DNA of 23,615 nucleotides from CAYHZL01 sp964361075 (GTDB lineage: Bacteria; Bacteroidota; Ignavibacteria; UBA10030; UBA8401). Below, one piece after another: positions 14,934-23,421 of this stretch. Each line of letters begins with the position of its first letter. Positions within the stretch are counted from its first letter, which is position 1. The stretch lies in assembly GCA_964361075.1 (NCBI GenBank), contig CAYHZL010000032.1, positions 1 to 23,615 on the forward strand, given 5' to 3'. The notes beneath the pieces were generated by a model, which worked only from the letters and a program-made list of their open reading frames with translations, did not search any database and was not told where the DNA came from. Both the position numbers and the translations under genes were made by a program.

Positions 14934-16664
14934 TCACACACATTTAAAAACAACAAGAGTAATATCGTCAGCTTGCGCCGCTCCCTCGCTGTAGTCCACA
15001 ATTTCTTTATGAATGGACAAAAGAATTTCTTTTGCCGATTGCGACGCAACGGTTCGAAGAAATTGTTCTAACCTTTCTTCAGTATAATCTTCTCCCTCTT
15101 TGTTCATCGCTTCACTCACGCCATCCGTAAAGAGAACAACTGTGTCGCCGGAAAATAATTGTACGGTTCCTTCCTGATATGGAACTGTTGCTTTCATCAC
15201 TCCAAGAATTATTCCGCCTTCAGTTAATCGTTCAATTGTTCCGTCTGCACGCAAGACAAATGGCGGATTGTGTCCGGCATTGACGTACCGAAAATTTTTC
15301 GATCGTGCATCAAGTGTTCCCCAAAAAAAAGTAATAAATTTATCTATCGCCGTATTGTGATACACACTATCGTTCACACGAGCCGTTGCATCTGATAGAG
15401 TAAGAGGAAATGATGAAAGCGCGCGGATGGTTGCCTGCACATTTGCCATCAACAGCGATGCCGGTGTTCCTTTGCCGGAAACATCGCCGATAGCAACGAT
15501 AAATTTTTCATCGTGGAGCGGAATAACATCGTAGTAATCGCCGCCAACTTGTTTAGAAGAAACATTCATTGCGAAAATTTCAAAACCGGAAATCGCGGGC
15601 AAATATTTCGGCAACAATCCTTGTTGAATTTCTTTTGCAAGAAGAAGTTCATTCTCTAATTTTTCTTTTTCGATTGTTTCGCCGAACAGCCGCGCATTCT
15701 CCAACGATGTAATGGCAAGATTACCAAGCGAGTAAATAAATTCCAAATCTTCTTGCGAATACGGACGCCCGTTCATTCGTTTGCCAAGACATAACATGCC
15801 TTGCACTTCATTCTGCACTTGCAGCGGAATGAATGCCTCAATATTTTCCTGCACACAATCCGATAATAGTTTTTGGAATATTTTTTTCTTCGGCAACTCT
15901 GCAGCCAGCACCGGCTGATTGATTGAAGTGAATACTAAATTTTTGTGCGCATCAATTGTTTGCGTGTGAACACGAGAACTTATTGTTTCGCCATCGCGCA
16001 AACATATTGCATAACGGTTCACTCCAACTTGTCCCATCAGTGTGAGAGTAAAAAATTTCAACAACTTCTTTCGTTCCAATACAGCAGAAAATTCTTTGCT
16101 CAATTCAAACAATGTTTTCAATTGTTGAATTTTCCCATCGAGTGTACGGTTGACAGATTTTATTTCTTCAAACGATATGCCCTTTTCAACGGCAGCAGCA
16201 GAAATATTGATCAGTGCTTCAACAAAATTTTTATCGTCAGCGGTCAACTTGCGTTCAGCACGTTCAGCAATGCCGAAAAACCCAATCACTTCATCGTGCG
16301 AAACAATCGGGAAAAAACGCGTGATACCGATTTCCGACAGACGTGGAAGCGCATGGTGCTTTTCCTTTGCAGCAATAGAAAAAGAACGGCGAGGTACTCG
16401 CTGAAAAATAATTTCTTCCTTTAACATGGTTTGCGGCAAACCTTTTACATTTTCTATTCTGAAAATTTTACCTTTCGATTTAAGAAGCACCACACCTTTT
16501 GAGAGCAACAGTTTTCCCATCATTGTCAGCAATACCGTGCCGAGAACGAATTTCACATCAAGCGACGAGTTGACTATTTTGCTAAATTCAAAAAGAGGGT
16601 GAAGATCGGTAAGATTTTTATTTGCAGAAGATACTTTTGCTTGTTTCACAAGATTTGTTCTCAC
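14934..16664 (-). CDS. GAF-GAF-PP2C (SpoIIE/RsbU-like) phosphatase
   Basis: A 576-residue cytoplasmic serine phosphatase expected to dephosphorylate a STAS anti-anti-sigma protein. Two GAF-like sensor domains occupy about residues 22-160 and 180-335. A linker helix (KEKLENELLLAKEIQQGLLP) joins them to a SpoIIE-type PP2C domain. Metal-binding aspartates are visible at D376 in GGDYYDV, D394 in GDVSGKG, the TDG motif, and D566-D567 in QADDIT. NAGHNPP is also diagnostic. The start is a GTG at 16662-16664 overlapping the kinase stop as GTGA, so its translation is coupled to the kinase. It is the last gene of a STAS-kinase-phosphatase unit. The ligand of the GAF domains is unknown. Confidence 0.9.
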   Translation of the reverse strand: MRTNLVKQAKVSSANKNLTDLHPLFEFSKIVNSSLDVKFVLGTVLLTMMGKLLLSKGVVLLKSKGKIFRIENVKGLPQTMLKEEIIFQRVPRRSFSIAAKEKHHALPRLSEIGITRFFPIVSHDEVIGFFGIAERAERKLTADDKNFVEALINISAAAVEKGISFEEIKSVNRTLDGKIQQLKTLFELSKEFSAVLERKKLLKFFTLTLMGQVGVNRYAICLRDGETISSRVHTQTIDAHKNLVFTSINQPVLAAELPKKKIFQKLLSDCVQENIEAFIPLQVQNEVQGMLCLGKRMNGRPYSQEDLEFIYSLGNLAITSLENARLFGETIEKEKLENELLLAKEIQQGLLPKYLPAISGFEIFAMNVSSKQVGGDYYDVIPLHDEKFIVAIGDVSGKGTPASLLMANVQATIRALSSFPLTLSDATARVNDSVYHNTAIDKFITFFWGTLDARSKNFRYVNAGHNPPFVLRADGTIERLTEGGIILGVMKATVPYQEGTVQLFSGDTVVLFTDGVSEAMNKEGEDYTEERLEQFLRTVASQSAKEILLSIHKEIVDYSEGAAQADDITLVVFKCV

Positions 16665-17083
16665 GAATGAAGATGTTTAACCATACGCAATGTGTTTCTG
16701 TTTGCTTGAAAAGAAAATTCGACAGAATCCATAACTCGTTTCATCAAATACATTCCCAATCCGCCGCGGCGATGTTGTGCAATATACTCTTTCATGTTTG
16801 GTGTTGGCACGGCATCGGGGTCAAAAAATTTTCCATTGTCAGAAATAACGATTTCAAATTTATTTCCATTCAACACAACATCAACGTCAATGTTTTTATT
16901 TGCATCAAAATTGTACGCATGCTTAATCACATTGGTGCATGCCTCATCAACAGCGAGCGTAATATTGTTCACATCTTCTTCACCAAAACCATATACCATT
17001 GCAGCGTTCGCAATAAACGTGCGAACATCAATCAAACGCTCTGTGCGGCTCGGAATGGCAATATGTAATTTTGATTTCGACAT
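16661..17083 (-). CDS. RsbW/SpoIIAB-like anti-sigma serine kinase
   Basis: A 140-residue GHKL-fold kinase. Family members phosphorylate a STAS partner at Ser and, when free, bind and inhibit a sigma factor or another target. The N box is AVDEACTNVIKHAY with E47 and N51, the G1 box D82-NGKFFDP and the G2 box GGLGMYLMKRVMD (107-119), so the ATP site is complete. It follows the STAS gene by 15 nt and overlaps the phosphatase gene by 4 nt, giving all three partners of a switch in one unit. It has no membrane segment or extra sensor domain. No sigma factor gene is present in the window, so the inhibited target is unknown. The ribosome site is weak. Confidence 0.9.
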   Translation of the reverse strand: MSKSKLHIAIPSRTERLIDVRTFIANAAMVYGFGEEDVNNITLAVDEACTNVIKHAYNFDANKNIDVDVVLNGNKFEIVISDNGKFFDPDAVPTPNMKEYIAQHRRGGLGMYLMKRVMDSVEFSFQANRNTLRMVKHLHS

Positions 17084-17098
17084 GTGTGTCGCTCTCTT

Positions 17099-17449
17099 TT
17101 ATGCGTTTGTAAATTTTTGAATCGCTTCTTCTTCCTTGGAAACAATTTCATACAACATTGGGAAACCAAGTAAATCAAAAATGTTAAATACTTTTGCATT
17201 CATGTCGGACATTTTAATATCACCGCCGTTCGCACGAACATCTTCGATGAACGCCATAAACACGCCTAACCCTGCACTCGAAATATAATTCAGCGCTTTG
17301 CAGTTCACGACGATGTGATATTTTTTTTCATTCAACAACTTTTGAAACACGTCTTCCATAATAGGAGCGGTGTGTGCATCCAGATATCCCTGCAGTTCCA
17401 TGATGTGCACTAACCCGTTGTTTCGTAAATTTATTTTAAATTCGTTCAT
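17099..17449 (-). CDS. STAS-domain anti-anti-sigma-like protein
   Basis: A 116-residue single STAS domain, the switch protein that unphosphorylated would bind the kinase and free its target. The phosphoacceptor loop reads NYISSAGLGVF; aligned to the usual DSSGLG form, S58 is the probable phosphorylated serine. Ser57 replaces the usual Asp and Ala59 the second Ser, a common variant. The hydrophobic strand HIVVNCKALNYI and the C-terminal helix are intact. TAGGAG lies 6-7 nt upstream of the ATG, the best ribosome site in this minus-strand group. It is the first gene of the STAS-kinase-phosphatase unit, separated by 246 nt of repeat-bearing DNA from the membrane phosphatase gene upstream. Confidence 0.92.
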   Translation of the reverse strand: MNEFKINLRNNGLVHIMELQGYLDAHTAPIMEDVFQKLLNEKKYHIVVNCKALNYISSAGLGVFMAFIEDVRANGGDIKMSDMNAKVFNIFDLLGFPMLYEIVSKEEEAIQKFTNA

Positions 17450-17544
17450 AACTACTCCTATGTACTTGTATCGTTATCCTGTAACAAATGTTACAAAATC
17501 AAAATTCACTCGAAAAATTAGCAACTACTTACTGTGTCTTTAAA

Positions 17545-17651
17545 GTCATGCCATGAGTTACTTTTTGATTCGCCGCGGCGAATAAAACTTGTCCCGAAGG
17601 GATGGATTCCCACAACATTCACCAAAACATTAGACAAACTCATGGCATGAC
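17545..17651. repeat. Inverted repeat, ATGCCATGAGT family, copy B
   Basis: Perfect 15-nt arms GTCATGCCATGAGTT (17545-17559) and complement (17637-17651) flank a 77-nt middle. That middle holds ATTCGCCGCGGCGAAT (17568-17583) and, 7 nt later, GTCCCGAAGGGAT (17591-17603). In the opposite orientation the first 20 nt match copy A at 14811, then the sequences diverge. Copy B is 28 nt longer than copy A, close to the 29 nt of the two modules. It lies between the membrane phosphatase and STAS genes. Confidence 0.75.
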
Positions 17652-17695
17652 TGAATAGATACAAAAATTATTTATTACAAACATCATTCAAAAAA

Positions 17696-19789
17696 TTATA
17701 GCCCTCGCCATTTTATCACGATAATAGTCAAATCATCATCATACCCGTGCGCATCTGTATAGTTCCATACGTTTTGGATAATAGTTTCTTTGATCTCATC
17801 ACACGTTGTGTGCTTACACTGTTCGACAACACTCATCAACCGTTCATAACCGAACTCTTCACCATCTGCCGAACGTGATTCCGTTACGCCGTCGGTGTAC
17901 AACACACACACATCATCGCGGTGCAATTGAATTTTTCTTTCTTCAATTGTCGAATTAAAAATTGCACCGTCGTTTAATCCTAATCCTAATCCGTTTGGTT
18001 TAACATACTCTGAACCTGAAGCAGACACGTACATCATCGGACAATGTCCTGCGCGGGCAAGTGTTAATTCTCCCGTAGCAGTATCCAAGACGGAATAAAT
18101 TAAACTAATAAACGAACGTTTGTCAATACTCGAGAACAATGTTTCGTTCGCTCTTATTAAAAATTCTTTTGGCGAAGAATAAATTTTGCTGAGCGATTGG
18201 AAAATACCTTTTACTTCAGCCATGTAAAATGCCGCACCAACACCTTTGCCCGAAACATCGCCGATAACAATTCCGAAACGGTTTTTATCTAACTGAATGA
18301 CATCGTAATAATCGCCGCCCACTTCAAGCGCGGGAGACGAGACGGCACACATAACAAACGCCGGATGGTTTGGTAAACTTTGCGGCAGTAATCTTTTTTG
18401 CATTTCTTGTGCAAGCATCAACTCGCGTTGCAGCCGTTCTTTTTCAAATGATTTTTCGATCAGCCGCGCGTTTTCAATTGCAATGGCAACTTGGTCGGCA
18501 AATCCGGAAAGCACATCTGCATCGTCTTGATCAAAACCGTACGCCATTTCTTTTGTTGCATACAAAATTCCGATTACCTTTTCGTGTGAAAGCAACGGAA
18601 CAATTAACAGCGAACCGGCTTTTTTCGTTTTCGGAATGTGCTTTGTCCTTCTATCAGAAGCAACATCATCAACCAGTAAAACTTTTTTTGAAAAGAGCAC
18701 AGCCGCGCGTACAGAATGTTCGCCGCCTGAAACAATATCAGAAATTTCTTCTTCCAAAATATTTTTACGTGAAATGACTTTGCTCTGTTGACGTGATTCG
18801 TCTGTCGGGATAATTTCCAACCAAACACTTGTCGCTTCACATGCTTCAGATGTCATTTTTGTTGCTGTATCTGCCAACTCACGAAGATCGAATACTTGAT
18901 TAATAAGTCGGCTGAGATTGTGAAGCGAGCTGATTTCTGTTTGCTTCCTGTCAAATGCTTCCGCAGTCGGCAAATGAAACAACGTACTGATGAACGCCAT
19001 TCCAAAATACACGCTGCCAAAAATGGCAATCAGTTGAACAAAAATAAATAATGGATAACTATAGTATCGTAAACTATTGAAGAAAAACGATTGTTCAACT
19101 TCCACCGTAGAAGATTCTGAAAGAACAATATTGATAATGATAAATCCGAAAAATGCCAGCAGTGAATACAGCAGTGCGTATATTTTATCGCGGCGAGAAA
19201 GGTAGGCAATCCATGAAAGCCGAAATGAATTCATTATTATCAGTACAATTGAAACAACAAACAGTATTCTGGTTATCAATGAACTTTCGAGCGGGCGAAT
19301 ATTGACTGTGGAAATTGATGTTGCCAAAAAAATTGAGAGAAGAATCCAAAAATTTCGCAGGGTTCCTTTCTTTCGTTTATAGAGCAGCATATCTTTTAAA
19401 AAAAGCAGAGAGACAATTGCAAGTATGCCGGCACAAATTGTTAAGAAAGAAGAGAAAAATATTGTCAGATAATCGAGAGGAAAAATTCTAAACTCGCGTA
19501 ATTCAAATCCGGCAAGAGGTAAAAATCTAATGACAACATAGATGCCCAAAAATATTCCGGCGATCAATGCAACTCTGCCGATCCGATCCACTAAACTAAT
19601 TTTTAATTCTTGTTTTTGTAATTCTACATAGAAATAGGTGCAAAAAAAAGCAAGAATCACCATCGCGGTGCGGATGTGGAGCAATGTCTTCCACTCTACA
19701 TCTATATTTTTACTAACTGCGCTGATAATAAATACTCCAAAAAAACAAAATAACGCACCGCTCAGGAGTAATATTTTTTTAAGTTTCAT
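17696..19789 (-). CDS. Membrane GAF-PP2C (SpoIIE-like) phosphatase
   Basis: A 697-residue sensor phosphatase. Residues of about 6-268 contain about eight hydrophobic segments forming a membrane sensor region I cannot assign to a named family. A GAF domain follows (about 285-445), then a signalling helix (KSFEKERLQRELMLAQEMQK). The C-terminal SpoIIE-type PP2C domain has D493 in GGDYYDV, D511 in GDVSGKG, RAGHCPM, YTDGVTES and an Asp triplet D684-D686 before LTI. All metal-site residues are present, so it should be active on a phospho-STAS protein, plausibly the one encoded just downstream. It gives the switch a second, membrane-derived input beside the soluble phosphatase. The ATG at 19789 has no clear Shine-Dalgarno. 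It is divergent from secD. Confidence 0.88.
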   Translation of the reverse strand: MKLKKILLLSGALFCFFGVFIISAVSKNIDVEWKTLLHIRTAMVILAFFCTYFYVELQKQELKISLVDRIGRVALIAGIFLGIYVVIRFLPLAGFELREFRIFPLDYLTIFFSSFLTICAGILAIVSLLFLKDMLLYKRKKGTLRNFWILLSIFLATSISTVNIRPLESSLITRILFVVSIVLIIMNSFRLSWIAYLSRRDKIYALLYSLLAFFGFIIINIVLSESSTVEVEQSFFFNSLRYYSYPLFIFVQLIAIFGSVYFGMAFISTLFHLPTAEAFDRKQTEISSLHNLSRLINQVFDLRELADTATKMTSEACEATSVWLEIIPTDESRQQSKVISRKNILEEEISDIVSGGEHSVRAAVLFSKKVLLVDDVASDRRTKHIPKTKKAGSLLIVPLLSHEKVIGILYATKEMAYGFDQDDADVLSGFADQVAIAIENARLIEKSFEKERLQRELMLAQEMQKRLLPQSLPNHPAFVMCAVSSPALEVGGDYYDVIQLDKNRFGIVIGDVSGKGVGAAFYMAEVKGIFQSLSKIYSSPKEFLIRANETLFSSIDKRSFISLIYSVLDTATGELTLARAGHCPMMYVSASGSEYVKPNGLGLGLNDGAIFNSTIEERKIQLHRDDVCVLYTDGVTESRSADGEEFGYERLMSVVEQCKHTTCDEIKETIIQNVWNYTDAHGYDDDLTIIVIKWRGL

Positions 19790-19940
19790 GATGTTGGAAT
19801 TTCTTTTTGGCTTTTCTTTTTCGGGAAAACGAGAGAAAAGTTACAAACTTTGGTTTTCAAAAATAGATAAAAGAGCAGTGATAAACAACTTGTAATGCAA
19901 TTCCCAATTTTGAATTGATGGAGATGTCTGACACCTTCTT

Positions 19941-19961
19941 GATATATTTCATAAATATATC
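19941..19961. repeat. AT-rich hairpin in the divergent spacer
   Basis: GATATATTT-CAT-AAATATATC is a perfect 9-bp stem with a 3-nt loop. It lies in the 343-nt space between the membrane phosphatase and secD. Nearby TCTGACACC and CTGAACACC are near-copies on either side. Apart from this and the secD promoter there is nothing else I can name in the spacer. It might be an operator-like site for the divergent pair or a repeat remnant. Confidence 0.4.
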
Positions 19962-20005
19962 TGAACACCAACAAGTTTGCCCGAGATAAATACCCCAAAT
20001 TTCCG

Positions 20006-20035
20006 TTGACTTTTGGGCTTTTTTTTAATTATATT
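20006..20035 (+). promoter_or_regulatory. Probable sigma-70-type promoter for secD
   Basis: TTGACT at 20006-20011 is followed after 18 nt by TATATT at 20030-20035, a good match to -35 and -10 boxes. A leader of about 90 nt runs to the GTG start. Within it AAGCAG (20090-20095) and CTGCTT (20106-20111) can form a small stem just before the ribosome site. AT-rich spacers give chance matches, so confidence is moderate. Confidence 0.5.
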
Positions 20036-20120
20036 TTTATCCTTGAAACGTAGAAAAATATAAGATTGTAATTATTACTAACTTAGAACAAGCAGCCTAA
20101 GCTTTCTGCTTCACCTTCAT

Positions 20121-20125
20121 GGAGG
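20121..20125 (+). promoter_or_regulatory. Shine-Dalgarno fixing the secD GTG start
   Basis: GGAGG ends 7 nt before the GTG at 20133. This is the strongest ribosome site in the window and supports the non-ATG start, which gives the expected basic N-terminus MKKHRGK ahead of the first membrane helix. Confidence 0.8.
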
Positions 20126-20132
20126 TTTATTT

Positions 20133-22019
20133 GTGAAAAAACATCGTGGTAAGTTGTTGATTATTTTGTTAAGCTTTTTTCTTGCAGGGTATTTTCTTTA
20201 TCCCACCTATCAATCATACAACCTTGAAAAACAGTCTCTCGTCCTTTCGGGTGCGGATAGTGCTTCCTTCGTTACGAAAAATGAAAAAGATATTCGCGAT
20301 GCCCGAGCCAAAAGAATTAAACTTGGCTTAGATTTACAAGGCGGTATGCGTGTTGTGCTCGAAGTGAATGTATTAAAAATGCTTGGTGAAATGGCGAAAA
20401 ATAAAGATGACCAATTCGCAACATTACTGGCTCAAATCGAAAAAGAAGCACAGGCTAGCGACGAAAATGTTGTTGATATTTTCAAAAGAACTTTTGAAGC
20501 AAAAGATATTCGCTTAAGCAGGTATTATGGAAGTCTCCGCGAAACAAATGATGATATCATTAAAAAATTAAAAACTGAAACTGATAAAGCCATAGATCGC
20601 GCAATGGAAATTGTTCGTAACCGCGTTGATCAATATGGTGTTTCGGAACCGGCAATCCAAAAACAAGGTGCGCGCAGAATTATTGTCGAACTCCCCGGCG
20701 TTTCAAAACAAGAAGAAGTTCGTCAGTTGCTTCAAGGCACGGCGCTTCTTGAATTTAAATTGATGAAAGATCCAGACATCATTTACAAAACAATGGAAGC
20801 AATTGATAAATATCTTGCTTCACAAGGTTTTGTTGACACAACAAAGAATGCTGGCGCCGATTCGGTAAAAGCTCCTCAAAATGCTTTGGCTGCATTACAA
20901 CAAAAATCCGATACATCAAAGACTCCGCTTTCTGCCGGCGATAAATCGCCGGAACAAGTTGCGAAAGAACATCCGTTCTTGGTTCTTGTCCGCCCGAATC
21001 AACAAGGTAACGGCGATGCGTATGTTTCTGAAAACGATCGCGCAAAGGTTGATCGCATTTTAGCTCGCCAAGATGTGCGGCGCTTAATTCCCGCTGACAT
21101 GGGATTTTATTATCATGCAAAACCAAGCTTCATCAATGAAGGTGTAAAATATTACTCCCTTCTCGGTTTGAAAAAAAATCCTGAACTTACCGGAAGCGTT
21201 ATTGTTGATGCACGCGCAACAATTGATCCGAACTTCAATCAACCGGTTGTAACAATGGAAATGAATAGTGAAGGCTCGCGCGAATGGGCACGCATCACCG
21301 GCGCAAACGTCAATAAGAGAATGGCAATCGTGTTGGATAATGGTGTCTTCTCTGCCCCGGTTATTCGCAATAAAATCACCGGCGGACGTTCGCAAATTGA
21401 AGGGATGGAAAATATCGAAGAAGCCCGCCTTCTCGAAATTATTTTGAAAGCCGGCGCTCTTCCCGCTCCTGTTGATATTATGGAACAACAAAGCGTCGGA
21501 CCGTCACTCGGCGAAGATTCGATTCAAGCCGGTATTAATTCGTTCACCTATGCGTTAATTATTACTGTGCTGTTTATGCTTGTCTATTATCGAACCGGCG
21601 GCGCTGTTGCAACTGTTGCATTGATCTTCAACATTCTTTTCATCTTTGCAGTGCTTGCCGCATTTACCGGAACGCTGACGCTCCCGGGTATTGCCGGTAT
21701 CGTGTTGACTATCGGTATGGCGGTTGACGCAAACGTACTTATTTTTGAACGCGTACGTGAAGAACTTGCAACGAGCAAAACATTACGCGCTTCTATTGAT
21801 GCTGGGTACTCAAAAGCATTCAGCGCAATTTTTGATTCAAACATCACCACGTTTTTTTCCGGCGTTGTGCTCTACCAATTCGGAACAGGACCGGTACAAG
21901 GTTTTGCACTCACACTGATGATGGGTGTTGCTGCAAACTTGTTTACCGCAATTGTTATTACTCGCGTCATTTTTGATACGATGACAGATAAAGGAACTTC
22001 TTCCATTAACTTCGGATAA
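20133..22019 (+). CDS. secD: Protein translocase subunit SecD
   Basis: A 628-residue membrane protein that works with SecF and SecYEG, using the proton gradient to pull exported proteins out on the periplasmic side. After a basic N-terminus and TM1 (about 8-25) comes KLGLDLQGGMRVVLEV (63-78), the SecD signature. The large periplasmic region includes AMEIVRNRVDQYGVSEPAIQ. Five more membrane helices lie in the C-terminal 180 residues, with GMAVDANVLIFERVREEL and the conserved D532. A family-variable insert rich in Lys, Ala and Gln occupies about residues 235-290. SecD is a separate gene, followed 27 nt later by secF. A GTG start, a clear Shine-Dalgarno and a promoter head the unit. Confidence 0.96.
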   Translation: MKKHRGKLLIILLSFFLAGYFLYPTYQSYNLEKQSLVLSGADSASFVTKNEKDIRDARAKRIKLGLDLQGGMRVVLEVNVLKMLGEMAKNKDDQFATLLAQIEKEAQASDENVVDIFKRTFEAKDIRLSRYYGSLRETNDDIIKKLKTETDKAIDRAMEIVRNRVDQYGVSEPAIQKQGARRIIVELPGVSKQEEVRQLLQGTALLEFKLMKDPDIIYKTMEAIDKYLASQGFVDTTKNAGADSVKAPQNALAALQQKSDTSKTPLSAGDKSPEQVAKEHPFLVLVRPNQQGNGDAYVSENDRAKVDRILARQDVRRLIPADMGFYYHAKPSFINEGVKYYSLLGLKKNPELTGSVIVDARATIDPNFNQPVVTMEMNSEGSREWARITGANVNKRMAIVLDNGVFSAPVIRNKITGGRSQIEGMENIEEARLLEIILKAGALPAPVDIMEQQSVGPSLGEDSIQAGINSFTYALIITVLFMLVYYRTGGAVATVALIFNILFIFAVLAAFTGTLTLPGIAGIVLTIGMAVDANVLIFERVREELATSKTLRASIDAGYSKAFSAIFDSNITTFFSGVVLYQFGTGPVQGFALTLMMGVAANLFTAIVITRVIFDTMTDKGTSSINFG

Positions 22020-22046
22020 AAATTTTGATCAGGAGATTTACAAATA

Positions 22047-22973
22047 ATGAGATTATTTAAGAAAACAAATATTAATTTTATGGGGATGCGGAAAACATGG
22101 TATACCATTTCCGTCATCACTCTTGTCATCGGACTCGTCGGCATCTTTGTGAAAGGTCCGACATTTGGTATCGACTTCCTCGGTGGAACTGAATTATTGC
22201 TTCGTTTTGAGACAGCCCCTTCAATCAACGAGATTCGTACGGTGATCGATAAGATTGGTTTCACCGGAAGCGAATTAAAATCATTCGGGCGACCAACCGA
22301 TATTTTAATTTTTACTGCAGTGCAAGAAGAAGGCGCAAAAAGTGCTGAGCGAATCCGTGAAGGATTAACAACGCAATTGCCGAATAATAAATTCATGGTG
22401 TTGCGTGAAGATAAAATAGGTCCTAAAGTAGGTGCGGAACTCAGACGCAATGCTGTGTATGCCGTCGGCGCCACGATGTTTCTGATTATGATCTACGTCG
22501 GATTCAGATTTAAATTTGTGTATGGAGTTGCCGGTGTTATCGCAATTTTCCACGACGTTATTGCAACATTTGGTATTATTGTTTTGCTCAACGGATTTTC
22601 ATCGCACTTGAATCTTGAAATCAATCAAACAATAATGGCAGCCTTTCTTACACTGATTGGTTTTTCTATTAACGATACCGTTATTGTGTTCGATAGAATC
22701 CGCGAGAATTTAAAAATCCACAAAGCTGATAGTTTGTTTGATATCATGAACAAATCTGTGAACGAAACATTGAGTCGTACGATTATCACCAGCGGCACGG
22801 TTATTTTGGTGTTGATTGTTTTGATTATGTTCGGCGGAGAAGTTAATCGTGGATTTGCATTCACGTTTTTCATCGGTACTATTTTAGGAACGTATTCTTC
22901 AATCTACGTTGCAAGCGCAATTGTGCTCGACTATTCTATCCGACGTAATTTGAAAAAGAGCGATCATCATTAA
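22047..22973 (+). CDS. secF: Protein translocase subunit SecF
   Basis: A 308-residue partner of SecD. It has TM1 (about 17-35), then the signature GIDFLGGTELLLRF, a short periplasmic domain, and five membrane helices. The fourth region carries LTLIGFSINDTVIVFDRIREN, the counterpart of the SecD proton-path motif. The AGGAG in the 27-nt spacer after secD supports the ATG at 22047. Separate secD and secF argue against a typical Bacteroidota genome, where they are usually fused. The STAS gene follows with 32 nt between the stop and its ATG, and all three appear to share one transcript. Confidence 0.96.
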   Translation: MRLFKKTNINFMGMRKTWYTISVITLVIGLVGIFVKGPTFGIDFLGGTELLLRFETAPSINEIRTVIDKIGFTGSELKSFGRPTDILIFTAVQEEGAKSAERIREGLTTQLPNNKFMVLREDKIGPKVGAELRRNAVYAVGATMFLIMIYVGFRFKFVYGVAGVIAIFHDVIATFGIIVLLNGFSSHLNLEINQTIMAAFLTLIGFSINDTVIVFDRIRENLKIHKADSLFDIMNKSVNETLSRTIITSGTVILVLIVLIMFGGEVNRGFAFTFFIGTILGTYSSIYVASAIVLDYSIRRNLKKSDHH

Positions 22974-22993
22974 CAATGTCTTGTTCAGAGAAC

Positions 22994-22999
22994 AAGGAG
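22994..22999 (+). promoter_or_regulatory. Shine-Dalgarno deciding the last STAS start
   Basis: AAGGAG is followed by a 6-nt spacer and ATG at 23006. An in-frame ATG at 22976, three bases after the secF stop, would add ten residues but has no such site, so 23006 is chosen. Confidence 0.75.
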
Positions 23000-23005
23000 C
23001 ACATA

Positions 23006-23341
23006 ATGAACTTCACAACGAAAGAAACAAACGGCGTTTCTGTTATTACACTTGAAGGAAGTATTCTCGGCGGACCGGATGCCGCCGAGTTGAACAGCAC
23101 GCTGCACAAGTTGATTGACGCAAAGAAGAAAAAAGTTGTTATTGACTTGAGCGAAGTTTCATTGATGAACAGTTCCGGACTTGGCATTCTTATCGGCGGT
23201 CTTACTGCTCTTCGTAACGCAGGTGGTACATTGAAATTAGCATCTCCTTCTCCAAAAATTTTGAATTTATTGACGATAACAAAAATAATTTCACTCTTTG
23301 AAGTACATGATTCTGTAAAGAAAGCGATAGAAAGTTTTTAG
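23006..23341 (+). CDS. STAS-domain anti-anti-sigma-like protein
   Basis: A 111-residue single STAS domain of the SpoIIAA/RsbV type. The phosphoacceptor loop reads LMNSSGLGILIGG. Ser56 aligns with the phosphorylated Ser of SpoIIAA, with Asn55 in place of the usual Asp. The preceding strand KKVVIDLSEV and the later GGTLKLASPSPKILNLLTIT are typical. It could be phosphorylated by the RsbW-like kinase encoded 6 kb away, or by another kinase. It is the third gene of the secD-secF unit and is directly followed by a strong terminator. A mechanistic link between Sec export and a phospho-switch is not established by adjacency. It differs clearly in sequence from the STAS protein at 17099-17449. Confidence 0.92.
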   Translation: MNFTTKETNGVSVITLEGSILGGPDAAELNSTLHKLIDAKKKKVVIDLSEVSLMNSSGLGILIGGLTALRNAGGTLKLASPSPKILNLLTITKIISLFEVHDSVKKAIESF

Positions 23342-23355
23342 CTGAACAAAGTAGT

Positions 23356-23399
23356 ACAAATAAAAAAGGCGACTTATTCAAGTCGCCTTTTTTATTTGT
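23356..23399 (+). terminator. Strong intrinsic, bidirectional terminator
   Basis: Perfect 20-nt arms (23356-23375 and 23380-23399) with a 4-nt loop form a GC core, AAGGCGACTT, flanked by A-rich and T-rich sides, so a T-tract follows the stem on both strands. It lies 15 nt after the STAS stop and ends the secD-secF-STAS unit; it could also stop transcription from the right. Confidence 0.92.
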
Positions 23400-23421
23400 G
23401 CTTTCTCAAAAATGATAGATA

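Noticed and set aside
22976..23005. Earlier ATG for the last STAS gene
   Set aside because: It has no ribosome site and lies 3 nt after the secF stop; AAGGAG supports the ATG at 23006.
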